Shown: positions 1 through 6,239 of the stretch, in pieces | Position numbering within the stretch: position 1 is the first letter of the stretch | How the letters are laid out: every line of letters starts with the position of its first letter | Assembly: GCA_945873675.1 (NCBI GenBank) | Contig: CAMCEP010000060.1 | Span: 1-11,689, forward strand | Length of the DNA: 11,689 bases | Direction of reading: 5' to 3' | Origin: Asaia bogorensis | Lineage (GTDB): Bacteria; Pseudomonadota; Alphaproteobacteria; Acetobacterales; Acetobacteraceae | The notes under the pieces: model-generated | Databases searched by the model: none | The model's input: the letters and a program-made list of their open reading frames with translations, nothing else | Told to the model about the DNA's origin: nothing | Program-made: the position numbers and the translations under genes

Positions 1-126
1 CGCATCGGTGGCTATTGGTATCCGCGCGGCGGCATCCCCATTGATGTCTTCTGGCAAAGCGGCGCGCCGCCGGAAGCGGTTTGGATTCCGGCGCAGGAAG
101 TGCAGCCCTATCGTGGGCGCGGCTGA
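1..126 (+). CDS. queF: NADPH-dependent 7-cyano-7-deazaguanine (preQ0) reductase, C-terminal fragment
   Basis: Frame 1 is open from the first base of the window to a TGA at 124-126 and encodes the last 41 residues of a protein that starts upstream. The piece contains a PRGGIPIDVFWQSG segment, which matches the C-terminal RGG-x-x-I/D region of type I QueF enzymes, and it ends in RGRG. QueF reduces preQ0 to preQ1 with NADPH in the cytoplasm, as part of queuosine biosynthesis. The catalytic Cys and Asp lie outside the window and cannot be checked. The following genes, queG and queC, belong to the same pathway, which strongly supports the call. The queG start chosen here overlaps this gene by 14 bases. 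Identification rests on a short tail plus context, so confidence is good but not full. Confidence 0.82.
   Translation, partial: RIGGYWYPRGGIPIDVFWQSGAPPEAVWIPAQEVQPYRGRG
95..100 (+). promoter_or_regulatory. Ribosome binding site deciding the queG start
   Basis: AGGAAG lies inside the queF coding sequence, 12 bases before the GTG at 113. The spacing is slightly long. It is the only Shine-Dalgarno-like sequence that fits an in-frame start near where QueG homology begins. Confidence 0.5.
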
Positions 127-1150
127 CACCATAAGGGCAGAGGCGCAACGCCTCGGCTTCGATGCCATTGGCTTCGCGCCAGCGCGGCTGGGGCCGGAGG
201 CGCGTGAAAGGCTCCAAGAATTTCTCGCTGCTGGCATGCATGGCGGCATGGGTTGGATGGAAGCCCGCGCGGAGCAACGCGCCGACCCGCGCGCATTATG
301 GCCGGAAGCGCGGAGTGTGATCGCGCTCGGCCTTTCCTACGCGCCCGATACTGATCCGCTGGAAAGCCTGGTCTGGCGGGACCGCGCGACGATCAGCGTC
401 TACGCGCGCAATCGTGATTATCATGATGTGGTCAAGAAACGCCTGAAGGCCCTGGCACGCTGGATGGTGGCGGAATACGCTGATGCGGGCGTGAAGGTTT
501 TTGTGGATACCGCGCCGGTGATGGAAAAACCCCTGGCACAACAGGCGGGTTTGGGCTGGCAGGGCAAGCATACCAATCTTGTCTCCCGCACCCATGGTTC
601 ATGGCTGTTTCTGGGCGAGATTTACACCACGCTCGATCTCAGCGCCGATGCAGCAGAACTGGATCATTGCGGGAGTTGCTCGCGCTGCCTTGATATCTGC
701 CCGACCAAGGCCTTCCCCGCGCCGTATCGGCTGGATGCGCGGCGCTGCATTTCCTACCTGACCATCGAACATCACGGCCCGATCCCGGAGGAATTCCGCA
801 AACCCATGGGCAATCGCATCTATGGCTGTGATGATTGCCTTGCGGTCTGCCCGTGGAACAAATTCGCGGTCGTGCATGAAGAACCGGCCTTCGCACCGCG
901 GGCGGAACTCACGGCGCCAAAGCTGGCAGATCTGGCCGCGCTGGATGATGCCGCCTTTCGCGCGCTGTTTTCCGGCAGTCCCATCAAGCGCATCGGGCGC
1001 AATCGCTTCATCCGCAATGTGCTGATTGCCATTGGCAATTCTGGTGATCCCAGCTTGCGGGAAACCGCGCGCGCGCTATGCGCCGATGCTGACCCTGTGG
1101 TCGCGGAAGCTGCAGCCTGGGCTACCGCACAATTGGAACAAACCGCATGA
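113..1150 (+). CDS. queG: Epoxyqueuosine reductase QueG
   Basis: QueG reduces epoxyqueuosine to queuosine at the wobble position of tRNA(Asp/Asn/His/Tyr), using cobalamin and two [4Fe-4S] clusters. With a GTG start at 113 the protein has 345 residues, normal for the family, and begins directly in the conserved AxRLGFDAIGFA region. An ATG at position 8 would add 35 arginine-rich residues that are only queF read in another frame. Visible motifs are VDTAPVMEKPLAQQAGLGW around residues 131-149, with the likely catalytic Asp132, and ferredoxin-type cysteines C186-x2-C189-x2-C192-x3-C196-P and C239-x2-C242-x3-C246-P, with C212 between them. The C-terminal part (about 285-340) looks like a HEAT-type helical repeat (RxxFIRNVLIAIGNSGD). 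The stop overlaps queC as ATGA, so translation is probably coupled. The call is very secure; the exact start is less so. Confidence 0.95.
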   Translation: MGAADTIRAEAQRLGFDAIGFAPARLGPEARERLQEFLAAGMHGGMGWMEARAEQRADPRALWPEARSVIALGLSYAPDTDPLESLVWRDRATISVYARNRDYHDVVKKRLKALARWMVAEYADAGVKVFVDTAPVMEKPLAQQAGLGWQGKHTNLVSRTHGSWLFLGEIYTTLDLSADAAELDHCGSCSRCLDICPTKAFPAPYRLDARRCISYLTIEHHGPIPEEFRKPMGNRIYGCDDCLAVCPWNKFAVVHEEPAFAPRAELTAPKLADLAALDDAAFRALFSGSPIKRIGRNRFIRNVLIAIGNSGDPSLRETARALCADADPVVAEAAAWATAQLEQTA

Positions 1151-1854
1151 CGCAAGCAAAAGCCCTGGTGCTATTCAGCGGCGGGCAGGATTCCGCAACC
1201 TGCCTCGCCTGGGCCTTGGATCGTTTCGCGCAGGTGGAAACCATCGGCTTTGATTACGGCCAGCGCCACAAGATCGAACTTGATGTCCGGGAAGGTTTTC
1301 GGACTGCCTTGATCGCAGCCCACCGGGAATGGCAAGCGAGACTCGGCACAGATCATTTGATCCGCCTTGATGCGCTGGGTCAGGTTTCCGATACCGCGCT
1401 CACCTCAGAAGCCACCATCGCGTTCAATGCCGATGGCTTGCCCAATACTTTCGTGCCCGGCCGCAACATCATTTTCCTGAGCTTCGCCGCCGCCATCGCC
1501 TATCGTCGCGGCATCAAACATATTGTGGGCGGCATGTGTGAGACGGATTACTCCGGCTATCCTGATTGCCGTGATGATACGATCAAGGCGCTGCAAGTGG
1601 CGCTGCACCTTGGCATGGATCGGCGCTTTGTCTTGGAAACGCCACTCATGTGGCTGGACAAAGCCGCTACCTGGCGGCTTGCGGAAAGCCTGGGTGGCAA
1701 GCCGCTGGTCCAAGCGCTGCTGGAACATACCCATAGCTGCTACCTGGGGGACCGCCAGCACCGCCACGCCTGGGGCTATGGCTGTGGCACTTGCCCGGCG
1801 TGTGACTTGCGCGCCAAGGGCTGGGCTGCTTATGCAGCGCCGGAACCCCCATGA
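1147..1854 (+). CDS. queC: 7-cyano-7-deazaguanine synthase QueC
   Basis: QueC converts 7-carboxy-7-deazaguanine to preQ0 with ATP and ammonia. The 235 residues match the usual length of about 220-240. The N-terminal SGGQDS PP-loop (residues 11-16) marks the ATP pyrophosphatase fold. FVPGRN (102-107) and GMCETDYSGYPDCR (129-142) are typical QueC substrate-site segments. The zinc site is complete near the C-terminus: Cys198, Cys213, Cys216 and Cys219, in a GCGTCPACDLR context. The ATG shares bases with the queG stop (ATGA), and its own stop overlaps the next ATG the same way, so queG, queC and the transporter form a coupled operon. Nothing is missing or truncated. The other preQ0-forming genes (queD, queE, folE) are not in this window. 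Confidence 0.97.
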   Translation: MTQAKALVLFSGGQDSATCLAWALDRFAQVETIGFDYGQRHKIELDVREGFRTALIAAHREWQARLGTDHLIRLDALGQVSDTALTSEATIAFNADGLPNTFVPGRNIIFLSFAAAIAYRRGIKHIVGGMCETDYSGYPDCRDDTIKALQVALHLGMDRRFVLETPLMWLDKAATWRLAESLGGKPLVQALLEHTHSCYLGDRQHRHAWGYGCGTCPACDLRAKGWAAYAAPEPP

Positions 1855-2408
1855 ACCTATCCCCCCGCCTTCAAGGCTTCGCCTTTCTGATCGGCTTCGC
1901 GCTGTGCATTCCCGCAGCGAATTGGATGATCGGAAATCTCGGCAGCTTCTGCGCCCCAAATGGCCCCTGCCTGATCCCTGTCGCGCCCGGCATCATGGCG
2001 CCATCGGGCGTGCTGATGATTGGCTTGGCACTGGTGTTGAGGGATTTGGTGCAGCGCCGCCTTGGCCTGATCTGGGCCTTCGCCGCCATTGCGGCGGGTG
2101 TGGTGCTTTCCGCGCTGTTGGCGCCGCCGGCTTTGGTGCTGGCCTCGGCGGCGGCTTTCCTGCTGAGTGAATCCGCTGACTTGGCGGTCTATACGCCGCT
2201 GCAAAAGCGCGGTCTGGTGCTGGCAGTGGCCGCGAGTGGCGCGGTCGGCCTTGTGGTGGATAGCGTCGTCTTTCTGTTTCTCGCCTTTGGCAGCCTGGAA
2301 TTTCTGGCGGGCCAAATCATCGGCAAGGCCTGGATGGTATTGTTGGCCTTGCCCTTCATTCACTGGCTGCGCCGGCATGATGCGCGGCGCGGCATTCAAC
2401 CGGCCTAG
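1851..2408 (+). CDS. YhhQ/VUT-family membrane transporter, probable queuosine-precursor importer
   Basis: This 185-residue integral membrane protein has about five or six hydrophobic helices: roughly residues 8-27, 40-62, 66-88, 90-106, 121-145 and 150-170. SGVLMIGLALVLRDLVQRRLG and the segment from ESADLAVYTPLQKR to the DSVVFLFLAFGS helix match the pattern of Pfam Vut_1 proteins such as E. coli YhhQ, which imports preQ0 and preQ1. It is shorter than YhhQ (about 220 residues), mainly at the N-terminus. Its ATG overlaps the queC stop (ATGA), and this pathway context is the best argument for a deazapurine substrate. The actual substrate (preQ0, preQ1, queuine or another vitamin-like compound) cannot be read from sequence. 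The final base of the TAG stop is also the first base of a structured repeat. Confidence 0.85.
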   Translation: MNLSPRLQGFAFLIGFALCIPAANWMIGNLGSFCAPNGPCLIPVAPGIMAPSGVLMIGLALVLRDLVQRRLGLIWAFAAIAAGVVLSALLAPPALVLASAAAFLLSESADLAVYTPLQKRGLVLAVAASGAVGLVVDSVVFLFLAFGSLEFLAGQIIGKAWMVLLALPFIHWLRRHDARRGIQPA

Positions 2409-2459
2409 AGCATGTCCAAGCCAAGTGGAATCACTTGGCGGCTCGGGACATGCGACCAA
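2408..2459 (+). repeat. Covarying palindromic repeat, copy A
   Basis: This 52-base element forms a two-part hairpin. The outer stem is 8 bp, GCATGTCC (2410-2417) with GGACATGC (2446-2453). An asymmetric internal loop follows (AA on the left, GGCTCG on the right). The inner stem is 8 bp, GCCAAGTG (2420-2427) with CACTTGGC (2432-2439), closed by a GAAT loop (2428-2431). The tail GACCAA follows. Copy B at 11632-11683 has the same geometry and 43 of 52 identical bases. It sits directly at the stop of a + strand gene in a convergent gap. It could be a transcription terminator, an mRNA-stabilising element or a REP-like dispersed element. No T-tract follows, so a classical terminator is not obvious. 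Confidence 0.85.
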
Positions 2460-2465
2460 CTATAG

Positions 2466-2513
2466 GATTAGTCCGTATCCGGTGAACGAATGTGAACCGG
2501 AAATGGACTAATC
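2466..2513. repeat. Second stem-loop in the convergent gap, possible shared terminator
   Basis: A perfect 9-bp outer stem, GATTAGTCC (2466-2474) with GGACTAATC (2505-2513), encloses a 3x3 internal loop. Inside is a 6-bp stem, TCCGGT (2478-2483) with ACCGGA (2496-2501). At the tip AC and GT can pair around another GAAT loop. The right arm runs into the stop codon of the - strand Bug receptor gene. The layout resembles copy A, but the sequence is different. Because it is symmetric it could act on transcripts from either side. There is no poly-T run, so the terminator role is inferred. Confidence 0.6.
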
Positions 2514-3471
2514 AATCCGGGCGTATATTGAATTCACGCACGACCGCGCCCCATTTCGTCACTTCGCCATTCAGAAAGCGCGCCAACCCCGCAGGGTCAG
2601 ACAGCACAAGCCGCGCCTGCTGAGTCTGCGTCATTTGCGTGCGGATGCGTTCTTCGGAAAGAGTCTCTCGTAGCGCATTGTTCATGCGTGCCACCAATTC
2701 GGCCGGCGTCCCGGCTGGGGCGAAAACGCCCCACCAAGCTTCCGCCTGCAGGCCAGCAAAGCCTTTTTCTTCCGTGGTCGGCAAATCACTCAGCGCGGGC
2801 AAGCGCGCTGGGCCAAATTGCGCCACGGCGCGGAAAGTGCCGGCCGCGATCTGCGCCGCCACCAGCGCGGCGGAGCCGATCATCATATCCACCGTGCCCG
2901 CCATGGTGTCATTCACCGCAAGCCCGCCGCTGCGATAGGGAATATGCGTAAGCCGCGTGCCGCTGCGCGCCTGGAATTGCACCATGGCGAGATGACCGAT
3001 GGTGCCATTGCCGGTGGACCCAAAGGAAACGCCATCCGGCTTCGCCTTTGCCGCCGCCACCACATCGGCCAAAGACCGAAACGGCTTATCCGCACGACAC
3101 GCAATCACATAAGGCGCGCCACCAATCAGCATCACCGGGTCAAGATCACGCGTCAGGTTGAAGGGTAGATTGGCGAGCAGCGCCGGCATGGTGGCGTGGC
3201 TATCAAACGTCAGCAACCAAGTCTGCCCATCGGGCCGCGCCTTGGCGACAATATCTGTCCCGATGGACCCCGCCGCACCAGGGCGGTTTTCCACGATGAT
3301 CGACACGCCGAGCCTTTGCATCAACCCGGGCGAAACCAGCCGCGCGACCGCATCCGTGGACCCGCCTGGCCCGAAGGGCACCACAATGCGAATGGAATTG
3401 CCCTGGGCATGGGCCGGCAAAATACTGGCGGCCGCCAAGCCACTCAGCGCCGCACGACGCGTAATCTTCAT
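2512..3471 (-). CDS. Bug/TctC-family periplasmic solute-binding protein (first copy)
   Basis: This 319-residue extracytoplasmic receptor belongs to the tripartite tricarboxylate transporter (Bug/TctC) family. The N-terminus MKITRRAALSGLAAASILPA ends in an AHA-Q cleavage site near residue 22, and the twin arginine suggests possible Tat export. Ligand-loop motifs are VPFGPGGSTDAVAR (31-44), ENRPGAAGSIGTD (61-73), GSTGNGT near 141 and HIPYRSG near 176. These bind the carboxylate of small organic acids in known members. GGAG lies 8 bases before the ATG. It follows the 4,5-dihydroxyphthalate decarboxylase-like gene by 25 bases and is the last gene of this - strand run. No TctA or TctB membrane gene is in the window, which is common for orphan Bug genes. 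The ligand cannot be predicted. Confidence 0.93.
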   Translation of the reverse strand: MKITRRAALSGLAAASILPAHAQGNSIRIVVPFGPGGSTDAVARLVSPGLMQRLGVSIIVENRPGAAGSIGTDIVAKARPDGQTWLLTFDSHATMPALLANLPFNLTRDLDPVMLIGGAPYVIACRADKPFRSLADVVAAAKAKPDGVSFGSTGNGTIGHLAMVQFQARSGTRLTHIPYRSGGLAVNDTMAGTVDMMIGSAALVAAQIAAGTFRAVAQFGPARLPALSDLPTTEEKGFAGLQAEAWWGVFAPAGTPAELVARMNNALRETLSEERIRTQMTQTQQARLVLSDPAGLARFLNGEVTKWGAVVREFNIRPD

Positions 3472-3496
3472 GACCCTGTCTCCCTTCTGTTTTTGC

Positions 3497-4453
3497 TTAT
3501 TCCATCAGATCGAGAACGGAAGGATGAAACAATTCCTCCGGTTCCATCCGCCGCGCCGCCAGCCCATCTTCTACCGCATAGCGGATCATGGCAGCGATTT
3601 CGTCTCGGTTGCGCTTGAAGCCATAAGGCCAGGGATTGCCGCCAAATAGCGCACTTTGCGCATCCGCCTCCGCCGCGATCCAGGGCAGCGAAACGCGCAG
3701 CACATTCACCAGTGACAATTCCGCAAGCGACGCTGCCTTGGCCGCGCTGAAGGCGCGAAACAATTCCACCGGCAACCAGGGATGGCGCTCCGCGACATCC
3801 TTGCGCACGGCCAGGCAATGCATGATCGGGAAAAAGCCGGAAGCGCGAAACCAGTTTTCTTCTTCCCGCCGATAATCAGGGAAAAGCCGCGCAACTGGCG
3901 CGCTGCCATTACCGAGGCAGGCCGGCGGGCGGGGCGCGATCAGCGCGTCAATCCGCCCGGCTGCCAACGCTTCTTCCAAGGGTTCCCCCATGGGCTTCAC
4001 CTTGAAGCCATCCGGCAGCGTAATCGCAACACGTTCACCACCGGTGCGCCAGGAAATGCCCTTCGTATCCACACCGTAATGATCACGCAAAATCCCACGC
4101 ACCCAAAGCGCTGCGGTTTGCTGATATTCCGGCAGACCGATCTCTCGCCCCGCCAGATCGGCGGCGCTATTGATGCCGCGATCCGTGCGGATATAGATCG
4201 CCGAATGCCGAAACGCGCGCGAAAGAAACACCGGCACGCCAATATAAGGCGCATCGCCACGCGCGCTGGTGACGATATGGCTGCCCATGGATAGTTCGGA
4301 GATATCAAAGGCGCGGTCGCGCAGCGCGCGCCGGAAGATATCCTCGGGCTCACCAGGCAGGAAGGTGATTTCAGCACCAGGAACCTTGAAGCGCCCTTCC
4401 ATCAGCGGGCGTGTGCGATCGGTGGCGGTGCAGGCCAGGGTCAGTGAAATCAT
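3497..4453 (-). CDS. 4,5-dihydroxyphthalate decarboxylase-like protein (periplasmic-binding-protein fold)
   Basis: The 318 residues resemble proteins annotated as 4,5-dihydroxyphthalate decarboxylase (Pht5 type), which share the type 2 periplasmic-binding fold. Characteristic stretches are DRTRPLMEGR (12-21), FDISELSMGSHI (49-60), PVFLSRAFRHSAIYIR (74-89), LPEYQQTAALWVRGIL (107-122), ISWRTGGER (133-141) and FFPIMHCLAVRKD (207-219). There is no signal peptide, so a cytoplasmic enzyme is more likely than a receptor. Catalytic residues of this family are not well enough known to me to check. It starts 7 bases after the second Bug gene and ends 25 bases before the first, so the three are surely co-transcribed. 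That suggests uptake and processing of an aromatic or other organic acid. Many relatives are annotated on homology alone, so the specific reaction is uncertain. The Shine-Dalgarno is weak. Confidence 0.8.
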   Translation of the reverse strand: MISLTLACTATDRTRPLMEGRFKVPGAEITFLPGEPEDIFRRALRDRAFDISELSMGSHIVTSARGDAPYIGVPVFLSRAFRHSAIYIRTDRGINSAADLAGREIGLPEYQQTAALWVRGILRDHYGVDTKGISWRTGGERVAITLPDGFKVKPMGEPLEEALAAGRIDALIAPRPPACLGNGSAPVARLFPDYRREEENWFRASGFFPIMHCLAVRKDVAERHPWLPVELFRAFSAAKAASLAELSLVNVLRVSLPWIAAEADAQSALFGGNPWPYGFKRNRDEIAAMIRYAVEDGLAARRMEPEELFHPSVLDLME

Positions 4454-4460
4454 GGCTGGA

Positions 4461-5423
4461 TCAATTCGCTTTCATGCCGGAAATGCGAATTCCTTCCGCC
4501 TGGTTGATGATATCCTGACGCAGGAAATCACCGAAAGCCGCAACTGCCATAGGGTTCACCGCAGCGCCAGCACGCAACTGTGCATCACGGGTCGCTTGCA
4601 GGGACATGATGCGGTTGATTTCCGCATTCAGTTTCTCGACGATGGGCGCAGGGGTTTGCGCTGGCGCCATCACGCCAAGCCAGATGCTGGCTTCATAGCC
4701 GGGCAGGGCTTCGGCCACCGTTGGCGCATCCGGCAAAAGCGGGCTGCGCCGCGGTCCGGTGGTGGCCAGCGCCCGCACGCGCCCACCGCGCGCCTGTTCC
4801 GCCATGGTCGGTATGGCATCGAACATCATCGGCACCTGGCCCGCGATCAACGCCGTGCGTGCCTCATTCGAACCACGGAAGGGGATATGCGTGATTTCAA
4901 CGCCGGCCATGGCGCGGAAAATTTCACCCGCCACATGGTAAGGCGTGCCGGGGCCGGAAGATGCGTAATCCAACTTACCTGGATTGGCCTTGCAATAGGC
5001 GATCAATTCCGCGAGCGAATTCACCCCGAGTGATGGATGCACCACCAAAACGTGATGCGCGACATTCACGAAGGCCACCGGCGCCAGATCACGCAGCAGC
5101 ACATAGGGCCGATTGGGCAGCAGTGTTTCATTGGCGGTGTGCGTGTTGGACATCAGCAGCAGCGTGTGGCCATCTGGCGCTGCCTTGGCCACCTGATCCG
5201 CGCCAATGGTGCCGCCGGCACCGGGACGATTTTCCACAATCACTGGCTGGCCCAAAGCCTGTTGCAAGGGTTCCGCCAAAAACCGCGCCGCGACATCGGC
5301 GGAACCGCCAATGCCAAAGGGCACGATGATGCGAATGGGCCGCGTTGGCCAAGCCTGCGCGGCTGCTGGCCTCCCGGCAAAAAGCGCCGCCCCCAAAACC
5401 AAGCCTGTTCTGCGTGAAATCAT
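4461..5423 (-). CDS. Bug/TctC-family periplasmic solute-binding protein (second copy)
   Basis: With the ATG at 5423 this is a 320-residue receptor of the same family as the gene at 2512-3471, but clearly diverged from it. The signal peptide starts MISRRTGLVLGAALFAGRP, with AAA-Q-A near residues 20-24 as a likely cleavage region. Family motifs are VPFGIGGSADVAAR (34-47), ENRPGAGGTIGAD (64-76), SSGPGTPYHVAGE from about 145 and HIPFRGS from about 169. A start six codons earlier (5441, preceded by AGGGAAGG) is also possible. The reading frame extends further to 5528, but that part overlaps the Anbu gene and is proline/arginine-rich, unlike a signal peptide. The GGGGG six bases before 5423 could serve as its ribosome site. 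It opens the receptor, decarboxylase-like, receptor set and lies 58 bases after Anbu. Confidence 0.92.
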   Translation of the reverse strand: MISRRTGLVLGAALFAGRPAAAQAWPTRPIRIIVPFGIGGSADVAARFLAEPLQQALGQPVIVENRPGAGGTIGADQVAKAAPDGHTLLLMSNTHTANETLLPNRPYVLLRDLAPVAFVNVAHHVLVVHPSLGVNSLAELIAYCKANPGKLDYASSGPGTPYHVAGEIFRAMAGVEITHIPFRGSNEARTALIAGQVPMMFDAIPTMAEQARGGRVRALATTGPRRSPLLPDAPTVAEALPGYEASIWLGVMAPAQTPAPIVEKLNAEINRIMSLQATRDAQLRAGAAVNPMAVAAFGDFLRQDIINQAEGIRISGMKAN

Positions 5424-5441
5424 GACACACCCCCGGTTCAT

Positions 5442-5485
5442 TTGACCTTCCCTTGGCGCAGCCAGGAACACTGCGCAAGGGTCAA
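5442..5485 (-). terminator. Stem-loop between Anbu and the receptor gene, terminator or attenuator candidate
   Basis: TTGACC (5442-5447) pairs with GGTCAA (5480-5485). Further in, CTTGGCGCAG (5452-5461) pairs with CTGCGCAAG (5471-5479) with a single bulged G, around a 9-base loop. The structure covers the Anbu stop codon and reaches the ribosome site of the alternative receptor start at 5441. There is no T-tract, so it may be a weak terminator, a processing site or a translation-modulating fold that separates the Anbu module from the receptor set. Confidence 0.4.
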
Positions 5486-6219
5486 TCCGCGATCCACCCG
5501 GGGGAGGGCAGGGCGCGATAGGCCTCACGCAGGCTATCGGACCAGCGTTGGCTGACCTGTCGGAAGTAGCTGTCTTCTTCCGTGATGCGCCGGCTGAGCG
5601 AGACCTTCTGTTCGCCTTCGCGGTAGACCATCAAATCAATCGGCAGCCCGACGGAAAGATTGGACCTGAGCGTGCTGTCCATGCTGATCAGTACCAGCTT
5701 CACGCCATCGGCCAAGGATGTGTCGCTTTTCACCACGCGGTCCAGAATGGGCTTGCCGTATTTATGTTCGCCGATTTGCAGGAAGGGCGTATCGGCGGTG
5801 GCTTCAATGAAATTACCCGCAGCGTAAATCAGGAAAAGCCGCATTGGCCCGCCGGCAATCTGCCCGCCCAGCAGGAAGGAAGCCTCAAAAGCTACGCCCT
5901 GTGCCTTCATCGCGGGGCCATCATTTTCAAACACATCGCGCACCGCAGCGCCAACCAATTGCGCAGCGCGGAACATGCTCGGCACATCGCGGAGTGTGTG
6001 GCTTTCCTCGCCGAGCGGGAAACCCTCCTGCACGCGATTCCAAACGGCCTGCGTGATCGCGAGATTACCCGCCGACATCAGCGTCAGCATGCGCTCACCA
6101 GGCTGTTCCACAACATGCATCTTGGAAAAGCTGGAAATGTGATCCAGCCCCGCATTGGTGCGCGTATCGGAAAGCAGAACAAGCCCATCCTTCAGGAACA
6201 GGCCGACGCAATAGGTCAT
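5482..6219 (-). CDS. Anbu proteasome-like peptidase (ancestral beta subunit)
   Basis: This 245-residue protein is Anbu, a bacterial self-assembling homologue of proteasome beta subunits (Ntn-hydrolase fold). It begins MTYCVGLFLKDGLVLLSDTR. Once Met1 is removed, Thr becomes residue 1, and Asp17 (SDTRTNAG) and Lys32 (SKMHV) fall where the Thr1/Asp17/Lys33 active site of proteasomes lies, so the enzyme looks intact and needs no propeptide. Later family stretches include MSAGNLAITQAVWNR, ASFLLGGQIAGG, YAAGNFIEATADTPFLQIGE and KYGKPILDRV. GGAG lies 8 bases before the ATG, and the alpha-E gene ends 20 bases upstream. With the ATP-grasp and alpha-E genes it forms the known Anbu module. Its natural substrate is not established. 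The family call is very secure. Confidence 0.95.
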   Translation of the reverse strand: MTYCVGLFLKDGLVLLSDTRTNAGLDHISSFSKMHVVEQPGERMLTLMSAGNLAITQAVWNRVQEGFPLGEESHTLRDVPSMFRAAQLVGAAVRDVFENDGPAMKAQGVAFEASFLLGGQIAGGPMRLFLIYAAGNFIEATADTPFLQIGEHKYGKPILDRVVKSDTSLADGVKLVLISMDSTLRSNLSVGLPIDLMVYREGEQKVSLSRRITEEDSYFRQVSQRWSDSLREAYRALPSPGWIAD

Positions 6220-6239
6220 CGCAAACGCTCCGCGCCCTA

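Noticed and set aside
2408..2513. CRISPR repeat or tRNA-like structure in the convergent gap
   Set aside because: There are no regularly spaced direct repeats, and the folds are single hairpins without cloverleaf arms or a TTC-type loop.
4269..5033. A 254-codon open frame on the + strand opposite the decarboxylase-like and receptor genes
   Set aside because: It crosses the junction of two real genes on the other strand and its composition is unlike a normal protein.
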